A stretch of DNA of 64,000 nt, taken from NCBI GenBank assembly GCA_026770025.1, contig JAMXDE010000014.1:186001-250000 (forward strand). The letters are read 5' to 3'. Positions 9,558 through 19,268 of this stretch are shown one piece after another. Each line of letters opens with the position of its first letter. The stretch's first letter is position 1. The notes under the pieces were generated by a model. That model searched no databases, was not told the origin of the DNA, and worked only from the letters and a program-made list of their open reading frames with translations. The position numbers and the translations under genes are program-made. The DNA is from Craspedostauros australis (taxonomy: Eukaryota > Bacillariophyta > Bacillariophyceae > Mastogloiales > Achnanthaceae).

Positions 9558-9938
9558 GCATCCTTCAGCGTTGGCATGGGACCAGGCATCTGGTTGATCC
9601 TTTCGGAAGTCTTTCCAAGCAGCGTCCGCACCAAGGCAATGAGCGTCGCGACCTTCTTCAACCGCTTGACGGGGACCTTGATGTCCTCCACCTTCCTTTC
9701 CACGGCATCGGCGATGGGTTGGACGGGGGCCTTCCTGCTGCTTGCCGCCGTCTTCTCAATATCGGCGCTCTTCATCTTCTTCTATCTGCCAGAAACGAAA
9801 GGCAGGTCCTTGGAGGATATGTCCATGTACTTCGCAGAAATCACCGGCGATCAAAGCTTGCTGGAGGCGGAAGACAAGGTCGTGGAGAAGCGACGATCTA
9901 CCGCAGCGGCAGAGATCGAGGCAGTCACACTCAGTTAG
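9558..9938 (+). pseudogene. MFS sugar transporter, orphan 3' fragment
   Basis: The frame from about 9558 encodes the last part of a sugar/inositol-type MFS transporter. It has a helix with GMGPGIWLILSEVFPSSVR (the conserved G.GP..W...SE.FP..R signature), two more hydrophobic helices, then PETKGRSLEDM, the classic PETKG motif after the last helix. It ends with a short cytoplasmic tail and a stop at 9936-9938. The usual first nine or so helices are missing: a TAA lies in frame at 9552 and upstream lies the CvfB-like gene. A GTAAGT...TTCAG pair at 9551-9568 would give an 18-bp intron, which is too short to trust. The nearby solo LTR did not cause the truncation, because its flanks are continuous across the target duplication. 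Probably a relic. Confidence 0.7.
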
Positions 9939-10594
9939 GGGCAGCAGCCGAAGTATCTGAAGGTCATCCCACTTCGTGTTGACCCCTGCTTCTCACTCGC
10001 ATCTTCATCTTTCGTATCTCGTATCTCGTGTACGTTGGTGCAACAAATCATCCAACTCATCCAACTCGCCCAGGACAACTTCGCTCGTCTACTCAACGGT
10101 CTTGGAGGTCAAAGGTGCAACTTCGTGAACCAAATCGAGGCGGATATATCTGTCACAACATGCCTACGCTGCGATTGGGACAACTAGGATCAGCATGAAG
10201 GTCAACATGGGGCAGACCAGCAGTCCATCGTACATTGGAGGAAGCGTAGGATACCCACACTACGTTTGCATCATCCTCAAAAGGCTAATCATCATCGTCA
10301 TCAGATTCGTTGCTGCCCTCCGCGCTTGACATTTACTTGTTGTGTGTGCTCTCATTACTCCACCATGCAGACACTTGCAGAACACTGCTTGTGGCCATGA
10401 GGACATACTCTCCAGAGTGCATCACGCTGGAATAGTATGATGGACTGAGGCGCTTGATGCACAGTCCTCTATCTCGGCTTACTCCCCACGTTGTTAATCC
10501 ATGAGTGTCCCAAGATCTGTGCCACTCAGAACAACCATTGACGCAGAACCGTCCCGTCGCATTGGCACTAGTTGCGGTTCTGCTCCGCTCTCGT
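9939..10594. other. Intergenic, no gene seen
   Basis: This region lies between the transporter relic and the 3' end of the ankyrin gene. I see only short random frames and no repeat structure worth naming. Confidence 0.5.
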
Positions 10595-12379
10595 TCACGT
10601 GAGCTTCTCTAAATAGGTGGCAACTTCGTAATACAAGAATCCTTCGCGCCGAACGCACTCGAGCGGAGTCTTCCCATCGTTGTTGCGAGCATTGAGATCA
10701 GCTCCACACGACTCCACCAGATACTTCACAACCTTCAAATACTCGCCATAATGGGCCTGTGAGCATGCTGTGTGGAGCAAGGTGTTTCCATGTGCATCTC
10801 GGGTGCTGATATCCGCCCCACGTGACACCAGCCACCTCATGGCATCCAAATTGCCGAATCTGCATGCTCTATGGAGTGCCGTTTCTCCATTTCTCCCTCG
10901 AATGTGGATATCCGCTCCGCATGACTCCACCAGATACGTCACTGTACTTATTTCGAAGAAACAAATCGCCGTGTGAAACGCGGTATTTCCCCTCTTATTC
11001 TGGACATTGATATCCACTCCACATGACCCTGCCAGATACTTCGCGACATCAAAATGATCGAACGCGAGTGCCGTGCAAAATGCCAAGCGCCAATTATCCT
11101 CCTGGATGTTGACATATGCTTGGCATGACTCTACGAGATACTGCACAATATTCAAGTGACCATTTTCGCACGTCTCACAAAGTGCCCATTCCAGCTCATT
11201 ATGGCCAAGGTCTCCATCCATCGTCAGCCATTCCACCAAGTACTTCGCAACTTCCAGATGACCATTGAAGCACGCATGATCCAGCGCAGTTCCGCGAAAG
11301 CTGGCTCTGATGGTGATATCTGGCGTGCAGGACTCCACAAGATATTTCACAACATTCAAATGTCCGTTGGAGGATGCAACGTGAAGGGGCGTCTGTTCGT
11401 GCTTGTTTTGAAGATTGATATTGGCTCTGCGTGATGCCATGATGCATTTCACCATGTCCAGATGCCCGTTGGAGCATGCAACATGAAGCGCTGCATCTTT
11501 GCTGTCTCCGTGTTGGATATTGAGATTCACCTTCGAGGATTTCGCCAAGCACTGGACGACATCCGAATTGGTACTGGAACATGCCTGCCACAGCACAGTG
11601 TTGCCATCGTTGTTCTGGAGATTGACATTCAGGGCATCTGACCTCAATAAATACTTCATCACATCGACGTGACCCTTCAAACACGCATTGTGCAGTGCGG
11701 TGTTGCCGAAGTTATCCTGGATGTTGACTTTGGCTTCACATGGCCCGATCAGGTATTCCACAACATCCAGATGACCCTGAAGACATGCACCATGGAGCAC
11801 TGTTCCGCCTGCGACATCTCGGCTGGTCACATCTGCACCGAAGGATTCTACCAAGGTTCTTCCGACATCCACATGACCTTCAAAGCAGGCGTCGTAGAGA
11901 GCAGTCTTGCCTTGCGTATCTTGGAGGTCGACATCGATGCTCGGCAGGTCTGCCAGGTATGACACCACATCCAGGTTGCCTTGAGCACATGCGTAATGGA
12001 GTGCGGTCTCGCCGTCGTTAGATTGGACGCTGGGATCGGCTTCGCAGGATTCCACCAAGTGCAACACCATGTCAAGCTGCCCGCTGATGCATGCATGATG
12101 AAGCAGAGTCCTCTCAGCGCTGTCCTTGACTGTGTCGATGGAGGTCTGTGGGAAGCGGCGTTTCCATGCATCGATCATGTCCACATTGCCTTGTTCCGCG
12201 GCACGTATCAAGTCTAGGTTGCTGATGCTGTCGCCATCGCTGTTATCGGCGGCGGCAGCCGAGAGAGAGCCTTTCATGTTTGTATTGTGGTGTGCGGTGG
12301 TGAGTTCATTGTTGAGGATATTGCTCGTGCGCATTGGCAACACGAACAAGAAGCCAAGTGAAAGCAGATTGAATACCAT
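10595..12379 (-). CDS. Ankyrin-repeat protein, 594 aa
   Basis: About 15 consecutive ankyrin repeats of 34 residues fill residues about 90-594. Each has the TALH.AC..GHLDVVKYLVES pattern and ends near ADxNxQ(N)xxGN/K. A weaker repeat (NLDLIRAAEQGNVDMI) precedes them. The N-terminus (MVFNLLSLGFLFVLP) is hydrophobic and could be a short signal anchor. If translation starts at the later Met residues (16 or 35), that segment is lost. No second domain is visible, so the job is probably protein binding with an unknown partner. Ankyrin proteins of this all-repeat type are common in diatoms. The frame has no intron. Confidence 0.88.
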   Translation of the reverse strand: MVFNLLSLGFLFVLPMRTSNILNNELTTAHHNTNMKGSLSAAAADNSDGDSISNLDLIRAAEQGNVDMIDAWKRRFPQTSIDTVKDSAERTLLHHACISGQLDMVLHLVESCEADPSVQSNDGETALHYACAQGNLDVVSYLADLPSIDVDLQDTQGKTALYDACFEGHVDVGRTLVESFGADVTSRDVAGGTVLHGACLQGHLDVVEYLIGPCEAKVNIQDNFGNTALHNACLKGHVDVMKYLLRSDALNVNLQNNDGNTVLWQACSSTNSDVVQCLAKSSKVNLNIQHGDSKDAALHVACSNGHLDMVKCIMASRRANINLQNKHEQTPLHVASSNGHLNVVKYLVESCTPDITIRASFRGTALDHACFNGHLEVAKYLVEWLTMDGDLGHNELEWALCETCENGHLNIVQYLVESCQAYVNIQEDNWRLAFCTALAFDHFDVAKYLAGSCGVDINVQNKRGNTAFHTAICFFEISTVTYLVESCGADIHIRGRNGETALHRACRFGNLDAMRWLVSRGADISTRDAHGNTLLHTACSQAHYGEYLKVVKYLVESCGADLNARNNDGKTPLECVRREGFLYYEVATYLEKLT

Positions 12380-13968
12380 GAGACGGTTTCAAAAGAGAAC
12401 GTGGGTGATAGATGGGATGAAGTGAGGTGTGGAGTGCAATGCAGTGCACGAGAGTATCTTGAGACAGAATGGAGCAGTCAGGAAGGTGGTTGCTCGGAGG
12501 CTTGAATGGGCAACGTCTTGGTCCAGTACTTGATAATAGTTGTCACTTGCTACTTGCTACTTGCTCATTTGGTGCCTCGATACCAACAGTTCGGTGGCTC
12601 GCTTGGTTCGTCTGGAGATGTTTGAAGTTATGCCGCGTTTCCACATTTTATGGTAGGATGTCATGAAGGGTGACTTTTTATGTCGCTTGTTTCTGCTTGT
12701 TTGGGTTGATCAAGAACGTTGTTGCTAGTGGCGGTATCAGTGTGGATAGGGGTGTATTGACTCGACTGTGTGCCGTGCTTTATACTGTTGGCATCCGTGA
12801 GCGTGGGCGGAAATGCAACTATCACCGTGGATGTCAGCGTGGACACGCATGTGTGTGTAATAGTTGTGATGTTGGCTTTCGTGCACATGCATGGTATGGC
12901 ACCATGGAGTATTCACAGCCTGAAAGCGTCGATCGGATCGTGTGGGACTGTTTCTGCTGCCTTGCCGAGTGGAATGAGCTTCTTCGTCCGTTCACGTGTC
13001 GGCCGTTGAACGCCATTGTCTCCTTCCCACACGATAGACATCGGATACGCGTGCCGTGCAGATGTGATGTGGATCAACAACACTTGTGCTCGCAGAGTGA
13101 TGATATTTGTTTGATCGTGGAGACAAGATTCGCAACGGTGGTCCTTGGCTTATCGAACCTCGCGGAGTACACCTTGCTTCAGTGTCATCTCATGGTCGGT
13201 CGGAGTTTGGTGAGTTGGACATCATCTGATGCCGCGAGCAGGACGGAGTCGGCACTCATCAGCCGTCTCCACTGGCTCATTCTTTGCACGAGTAGGTCGT
13301 ATAACATCACACACGACTACTCTACTCCACTCTCCATGTGTGCTACGTGAGTGTCACACTACTTCTCCGTTGGAACAATGATTGGTGGAGTACTAAACGT
13401 ATGAGACAAGTATGTGCGTTCTCGCATGTTTGGTATTGTACGATGATCGTCTCTGCTCATTGTCCGCATCGGTTTGCCTGGAGCCAACATCTCTCGTGGT
13501 CACCATCTCCGCACCCTCTTCTTGTTTTGTTGGGGCGTCAATACCATTCACGATGCGGTTAGTCGTGGTTGACTATTGACTCGTCGGATTCAACGATCAA
13601 GCCAGCATCAACACACACAGAAAAACAAAGAGAAAGTGCCAAGAGACACCACAACAACAACAACCACACACCCCAACACAATCTCCAATGATCCGCAACA
13701 AGGCCACAAGATCGACTAGAGTGGGTCGTAAATATTCCTTTGATCCAACACTCGCAATAGGAGCAGATAGACGTACCTCCGCGATACACGTACGACAAGC
13801 TCATCTTGGTTGCGCCTGAACGACGAATCCCCGCAAGCCATCTGCTACGACTGCGCAGAAGAGCGCGACGCAAGGACGAACACCGGAACTCCGAGAGCAT
13901 CGTCACAGCAGCCGGTCTGACAGAATTCATTCACAGCCGCCGACCGCAATCGTCAGGCACAACCGATC
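12380..13968. other. 1.6-kb intergenic region, no supportable gene
   Basis: This region lies upstream of both flanking genes (ankyrin on minus, TRAPPC2 on plus), so it should contain both promoters. A 226-codon frame at 12670-13350 has a composition rich in Cys, Trp and Arg and no recognisable domain; I read it as chance. The CA-rich stretch at 13600-13700 looks like a 5' leader of the TRAPPC2 gene. Confidence 0.5.
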
Positions 13969-14968
13969 ATGTCCGCCAACAGCCAAGTGCTGCTGTTTGT
14001 GATTGTGGGACAGAATGAACCACTCTACGAGGCAGAAATAACGAAGCGAGGAGCAGCAGGAAATTCGGATGCCGTCGCACGGCAGAACTACTTCGTGGTG
14101 CATTCCGCGCTGGATTTGGTGGAGAAGGCGGTTTGGACGACGCAGAGCGTGAGTGTTCTGTGTTGGGTTGGACGGATTTCGATGGATGGTTTGCGAGCTG
14201 AGAACGGAGCTGACAACGATGCGGGTACTGAAAATGCAAGCGGTTGTGTTTTGGCGGTTGAAACATGATGCGCCGCGCCGAACCGCACTCACAGTCTCCT
14301 TACATTTCTTCCATTGCGTTGTTGGCACTCTCCCATTTGTGACCGTATTTATGCTTGTCTGGCCATATAGATGTACCTGAGAGTGGTGGATAAGGTACGT
14401 ACGATCGAACGATTGATTGATTGATTGATTGATAGACTGTGTGCAGTGGTCTCCACTTGCTATGGAGTGGGATGGAGTGGGATGGAGTGGCATGGAATGG
14501 AATGAATGTTCCACTGACAGGTTCGAAGCTTGTCACAACGATGATGATGATGACGATGACGATGATGTACGCTTCTCATTATGGCGAAGCCAGAGAGCCT
14601 TTCCACGCAGACACTGACGATGCGCAATCCAAACTCCACCTCCATCGCATGAGCAATTGAACGAAATACGATGAATGTAATGTCACCAACTTGACGCAAC
14701 GCACAACGGCGCCAAACCGCCATCCTCCGCAATGACGAACAAACAGGTGAACCATCAGCAAGTTTCGGCGTTCCAAACGGCAGGGAACATAAAATTCATG
14801 CTGCTGCATGCGGGAAAGAGCGACGATACGATCCGAAACTTCTTCAACGAGGTGTACGAGTTGTACGTGAAGGTGTCCATGAACCCATTCTACCATTACG
14901 ACACCCCTATCACATCGAAAGAATTCGACAAGCGCGTGAGATCTGTTGCGAGGCGGTACTTGGCTTGA
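13969..14968 (+). CDS. TRAPPC2: TRAPP complex subunit 2 (sedlin), three exons, 141 aa
   Basis: Exons are 13969-14148, 14371-14394 and 14747-14968, all joined in phase 0 at GT-AG introns of 222 and 352 bp. Exon 1 begins MSANSQVLLFVIVGQNEPLY and ends in a sedlin-like segment with FVVHSALDLVE. The eight-residue exon 2 is MYLRVVDK. Exon 3 runs VNHQQVSAFQTAGNIKFMLLH, then YELYVKVSMNPFY and KRVRSVARRYLA. This aligns without gaps to sedlin around VDKFNxxxVSxFxTAG, and the length (141) matches the human protein (140). Sedlin is a longin-fold core subunit of TRAPP complexes, which tether vesicles and activate Rab1 at the ER-Golgi step. The tiny middle exon is why simple frames miss the full gene. Intron 2 contains TTGA, GGATGGAGT and GATGAC microsatellites. 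Confidence 0.93.
14411..14566. repeat. Microsatellites inside TRAPPC2 intron 2
   Basis: Three simple repeats follow each other: GATT units near 14411-14433, GGATGGAGTG-like units at 14464-14505, and GATGAC units at 14540-14566. They lie within the 352-bp intron and have no coding role. Confidence 0.8.
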
Positions 14969-15780
14969 GCAAGAATACCAATACATACATGCGCATCCAG
15001 ACAGAGAGAGAGATCCTTGATACCCAATAGAATGGTACCACACACGATTGGTGCTCTGTTCGCGGAAGAACACTCGATCATGCACTCGATCACTCTGCTC
15101 GATGCAACACTACTATTAGACCGCACTGGTCCGCTCATATCATTCGTATAATATTACAGTAGTGTCTTTGGTATGGCATGACGGGAACACTGTACGTATC
15201 TGTAGCAGTAGAGTGGCTCGTCCTCGCAGCAAGAGCATTTTGCAGTGTGCGTGCTGGATCGTTGTAGATGGGAGTTGGGGTGTTGTCGTGAGTTGTGTTT
15301 GGGTCATTCTGGGGCCATTTTGTCATTGGCACAACTACCATGTCCACAGAATCCACCAACGCAACATCCAACACGAAATCCAACAACTGCGTGAACCACC
15401 ACAAAACAAGAGGCGAAGACATCAACATCCATCACAGAGCACAGTTTCATCGGCGGAAAGGAGAGCAGTATCAGCCATTCTCTTAGCAGACGTCCACTAG
15501 GAGTTAATACTATTATACTTACAACAATAGAGAGGTGCCATCATCAACGAGTGCCCAACATCGGCCTTCGTCTTGATTGACTTCGAATTACGTGCAGAAC
15601 AACCATCACCAACGATCCAAGCGGAGGAGAACCAGGAAACGCCAAAGATCCAAGAGTCTTTTCAAAGGCGAGAATTCCAATCATCAGATCCTGTTGCAAA
15701 TCCTTTTTCCTGTCATTTGGAGACAACTTTAACGCACACTTCCCCAACCAAACCAATCGCATCAATAAAGCATCGCCACC
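14969..15780. other. Intergenic, no gene seen
   Basis: This region runs from the stop of TRAPPC2 to the start of the kinase gene. Frames here are short and lack features. The last 200 bp are rich in A and C, fitting a 5' leader. Confidence 0.5.
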
Positions 15781-18045
15781 ATGAGCTCCAACGCCGACGA
15801 TGTTGTCGAAGCGGGAGCTGCTGCCGACGAGACCACAGACGACGCCGCGGATGTTGCTGTGGACGAAAGTGATGCCAATACCGACGGGGATGCCGAAGCA
15901 AAATCGGAGACAATCGAAGATGCAGCCGCAGCCGAGAATGAGAATGGGGACGAAACAACGACAGCAGTTGAAGCGGCAGCGGAAGCTGAGAACGAAGGTG
16001 CAGATGCCGACATCAACGGCGATGGGAACGGGAGCGTAGAAGCAGAAGAGGCCGTTGATGTAAGCGAGGGCGTAGGCGATGAGCATACGAGTACAGACGA
16101 AGCCGGAGACGCCAACGCAAACAAAGACGAGAAAGCAGAACCAGAAAAAGAGGCAGAACAAGAAGAAAACACACACGCAGAAGAGGCCGCGAATCAAGAA
16201 ACAGGTGCAGACGTTGCCGCAGTTGTCCATGCAGACGCCGTGGCAGGCGAAGTCGAAACCGTCAATACGGATGCTGATGGAGGTGAAGACGCCGATCCAG
16301 GCGCAGACGCAGAAGAAGGGGGAGAGCAGGCTGCAGCTGAAGTCACAGATGTCGCCACAGACGCTACAGCAAACAACAACGGCAATGGCGATGGAAAGAC
16401 AGACGAGACTACCGATGCCGACGAAGGCGCGAAGGAGGGAACGGTTACAGATAGAAGTGTTGACGTCAACGGTGATGCCAACGCAGATACAGTCATCAAT
16501 ACAAACGGTGATGCAAGTGCACAAAACGAGGAATATGCGGATCCAAACGAAAGCGAGGATGCAGCTGACGATGCAAACACAGAGGAGGCATCCGAGCTTG
16601 CCAAGCCACCCATCGTCGAGATTGGACCGTCGGAGGACGGCAACACGGAACGTGCCAACGCCAAACCCAAGCTCCCGATGATCAAGGTGCCGGCGGTCGA
16701 GACATGGTCGGAAGTCACGGGCAGCGACACCACCGAACCATCCCGCGAAACGTGCACCAAGGTCTACCAACACGCCCAGCGAGTCCTCGATAAACGATTC
16801 GCCGAGGCTTCGACGGACCGCCTGGATATCCACCAATTTGAAACCTCACTACCGAGGTTCTGGAACTCGGAATTGGTGATTGGGCGCAGGCTCGCACACG
16901 GGAACTTTGCAGACATCTACACCATCCGCTCGTATGCCGAATCCGCGACGCCCAAAGCGGAGCGCGAGAAGGCGAACGGTGAAAACAAGGCGAACAACAA
17001 CGGCGATAGCGTCGGAGCAAAGGGCAAGAGGATGGACCTGAGCGATGGATTCGAGGACGGCAGCAGCCCGAGCGATCACAGCAACAAAGGCAGCGCCGTA
17101 GATGGTGGCAAGGATTATCCCAGCGACGACTTTGGGAGCGAGGAATTGGGGGATAACTGCTCCACAGCATTGTCGCTGATGAAGACCTGCCCTGCCAACG
17201 AGCTGGTCATCAAGGTGTTGCGACCGCACCTGCTGTCCAATCCCCGCATGTACGCCACCGGCGCAGCAGATCTGGTCGTGGAGGGCACCATCTTGGCAAC
17301 GCTGCGCGATCACCCGCACATCCAGAAAATCAAGGGCCGGTCGATGGCATCCATCGACGGGTACTTGTCGGGCCGCCGTGATTCCTTCTTCCTCGTGCTG
17401 GGCCGTTTGCAGAACGGCACGCTCGACGACGCCCTGGTCGACTGGACCCAGCGCTCCAAGTTCAACTCCATTGGATTGGGCTTCGGCAAGGACAAGCGCA
17501 ACCGCAAGGGCCCGCTGCTGCTGGAGCGAATACGCGTCATGAAGCAGCTGGCGGATGCCATGGCCTACCTGCATTCCAAGCGCGTCATCCACCGCGATTT
17601 GAAGCTCTCCAACATCGGTTTGGATAAGAAGAAGGGGGTTCGTTTGTTCGACTTTGGGTTGGCACGCATCGTGCCATTCGACCCCCAGGATTCGCGTCGC
17701 ATGTACAACATGACGGGGCAGACGGGATCTCCACGGTACATGGCGCCCGAAGTGTCGATGGGGAAGCCGTACAATCTGCAGGCCGACGTGTACTCGTACT
17801 CTATCGTGCTGCACGAGGTGATGAGCCTGGCCAGGGCATGGAAGGGATCCAAACCCGCCGACATCATCGAGAAGGTGTGCAACAAGAAGCAACGTCCCAC
17901 GTTGTCCATGTTCTGGCCAGTGGCGGTGCGCGATCTGCTGAAGCAGACCTGGTCCGACGCGCCGTCCGCGAGGTTGGCAATGGAGCACGTGCACACCATC
18001 CTGGAACAGTACGAGAAGCAATTGGAAACAACGATGGCGCAATAG
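15781..18045 (+). CDS. Serine/threonine protein kinase with long acidic N-terminus, 754 aa
   Basis: Residues 1 to about 290 are low complexity, dominated by Ala, Asp, Glu, Asn and Thr. The kinase domain follows. It has a degenerate glycine loop (GRRLAHGNF, about 368-376), VAIK-type lysine K478 in ELVIKVL, catalytic HRDLKLSN with D606, metal-binding DFG at 624-626, and APE at 655-657, then the C-lobe ending near 740. All core catalytic residues are present, so it should be active. Between the glycine loop and K478 lies a disordered insert of about 90 residues, and another insert with RNRKGPLLLE lies before helix E. The sequence best fits the TKL/STE-like diatom kinases. Pathway and substrate are not evident. 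The start is the first ATG after a CA-rich leader. Confidence 0.92.
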   Translation: MSSNADDVVEAGAAADETTDDAADVAVDESDANTDGDAEAKSETIEDAAAAENENGDETTTAVEAAAEAENEGADADINGDGNGSVEAEEAVDVSEGVGDEHTSTDEAGDANANKDEKAEPEKEAEQEENTHAEEAANQETGADVAAVVHADAVAGEVETVNTDADGGEDADPGADAEEGGEQAAAEVTDVATDATANNNGNGDGKTDETTDADEGAKEGTVTDRSVDVNGDANADTVINTNGDASAQNEEYADPNESEDAADDANTEEASELAKPPIVEIGPSEDGNTERANAKPKLPMIKVPAVETWSEVTGSDTTEPSRETCTKVYQHAQRVLDKRFAEASTDRLDIHQFETSLPRFWNSELVIGRRLAHGNFADIYTIRSYAESATPKAEREKANGENKANNNGDSVGAKGKRMDLSDGFEDGSSPSDHSNKGSAVDGGKDYPSDDFGSEELGDNCSTALSLMKTCPANELVIKVLRPHLLSNPRMYATGAADLVVEGTILATLRDHPHIQKIKGRSMASIDGYLSGRRDSFFLVLGRLQNGTLDDALVDWTQRSKFNSIGLGFGKDKRNRKGPLLLERIRVMKQLADAMAYLHSKRVIHRDLKLSNIGLDKKKGVRLFDFGLARIVPFDPQDSRRMYNMTGQTGSPRYMAPEVSMGKPYNLQADVYSYSIVLHEVMSLARAWKGSKPADIIEKVCNKKQRPTLSMFWPVAVRDLLKQTWSDAPSARLAMEHVHTILEQYEKQLETTMAQ

Positions 18046-18312
18046 GGAAGTTATGTGACACCAGCTATTCGTGCAGCATGGTGCGGGCGCCACTCGATTG
18101 AATTCCTCACACATCACACACGAGGGCTCGGGACAGGACTGCGGATGGAAGCACGGCACGGCACGGCATGGTACAGTGCATATGGTCCAGGTCGGTACAG
18201 TTCGGCACCACACAGAAACCAATCAACGCTTTGGGAAATGCGTTGTTACGAAATTGGCAGATGCCGAGGGAAATATTTGTTCATGAAATGATTTGTTATG
18301 ATCGATGTGAGT

Positions 18313-18939
18313 CTACTTCTTAAAGTAAGATGATCGGCTACGTTCGATCTCCTTCTTGGCGCGTGCGCCCGACTGAAGTCCCAGCATTGACTCTGTTGAG
18401 TGGCATTGCGTAGTTGTGGTCGTTGTTGTTGATTGTTCGAAAGTGGAGATGTTGCAGAAGTGGTTGGATTCGAGGAGAAGCACAGCATTGAATGAAATTG
18501 ACAGATGTTGGCAAGACTGTGAGGAACAAGATGCTCTGTTGGCCTCAGCATTCGGGGAGACTGCAGCACGATCGTGGGGTGTCGGTCGTGCAATCCATGT
18601 TCACGTCCACGCACTACGAGCAGAGACCGGATGAGCAAACAGCGTACCTTCATCAATGACATTGCCCAAACTGCCAGTCAGCAGACCGACGCCGACCAAC
18701 AGTACCAGGGCGAAGACCGCTGGCACCCAGACGGGTGGCAATTCGGCAACTTCGTAATCCTCCATGGCCACCATCAGGGATGGCTGTTGCTGCAGGACGT
18801 TGGTGACGACCGCCGATGGCACGGTTGTGGTTGCTGCGGCTGCAGCCTGCTGCAGGAGGGGCGAGAAGGCCTCCACGACAGTGCCGGTGGAAAGGATGGC
18901 GACGCAGCAAGCGACGAACATGAACGATGATGGGAACAT
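18313..18939 (-). CDS. Small plastid-targeted single-helix membrane protein, two exons, 123 aa
   Basis: Exon 1 is 18648-18939 and exon 2 is 18313-18392 on the minus strand. The 255-bp intron starts GTACGC and ends CAACAG, and the junction codon is G+AG. The protein starts with a signal peptide ending EAFSP, the diatom plastid cleavage motif, then an Ala/Thr-rich transit segment. The mature part is about 65 residues: EDYEVAELPPVW, one hydrophobic helix (PAVFALVLLVGVGLLTGSLG), then a basic tail GARAKKEIERSRSSYFKK and TAG. Reading past the donor site without splicing gives a meaningless tail, which supports the intron. The layout resembles small thylakoid photosystem subunits, but I cannot assign it to a named one. 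Confidence 0.8.
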
Positions 18940-19268
18940 GGTTTGTCGACTGCAATAGTATTGATGGAGAATAGTAGTTGGTTGGTTTCGTTGGTGGTCG
19001 CTGGAGTTGGAGTTGGAGTTGGAGTCGGGGAAAGTCGATCTTCAGGTTGCTTTGGGTTGTGTTGCTCAGCTCTTTCGAAACCATTTTGGTGTCAATCCTC
19101 GTTGACCGTGATGTCATGTTGTTGAGGTTGTTCTCTTTGATGACGTTGAGTTTGCTCATTTCTCTCTTCTTCAAAGTTTTTGGGGGAGAGCCACTATTAG
19201 GGGATTCCTTCGCCCCCAATGATATCGTATCCCCCTTTCTCATCCAAAGGATTCCCACCAACCAAAAA
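18940..19268. promoter_or_regulatory. Divergent promoter region between plastid protein and methyltransferase genes
   Basis: This 329-bp region separates two head-to-head genes, so it likely drives both. It contains GGAGTT microsatellite units at 19002-19025. I see no further certain motif. Confidence 0.5.

Noticed and set aside
9551..9568. An 18-bp intron (GTAAGT...TTCAG) ahead of the transporter fragment.
   Set aside because: It is too short for splicing. Translation continues sensibly only from 9558, so this is more likely the end of the homologous fragment.
12670..13350. A 226-codon plus-strand frame.
   Set aside because: It has no domain, a Cys/Trp/Arg-rich composition, overlapping frames of similar length, and the context of a shared promoter region.
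14521..14617. An extra TRAPPC2 exon with a poly-Asp run (14521 onward).
   Set aside because: Skipping it gives a gap-free match to sedlin with phase-0 junctions. Including it would insert unrelated low-complexity sequence.
15544..16836. A 430-codon minus-strand frame opposite the kinase N-terminus.
   Set aside because: It is an antisense shadow of the Ala/Asp/Asn-rich coding repeats, giving a Cys/Val/Phe-rich nonsense protein.
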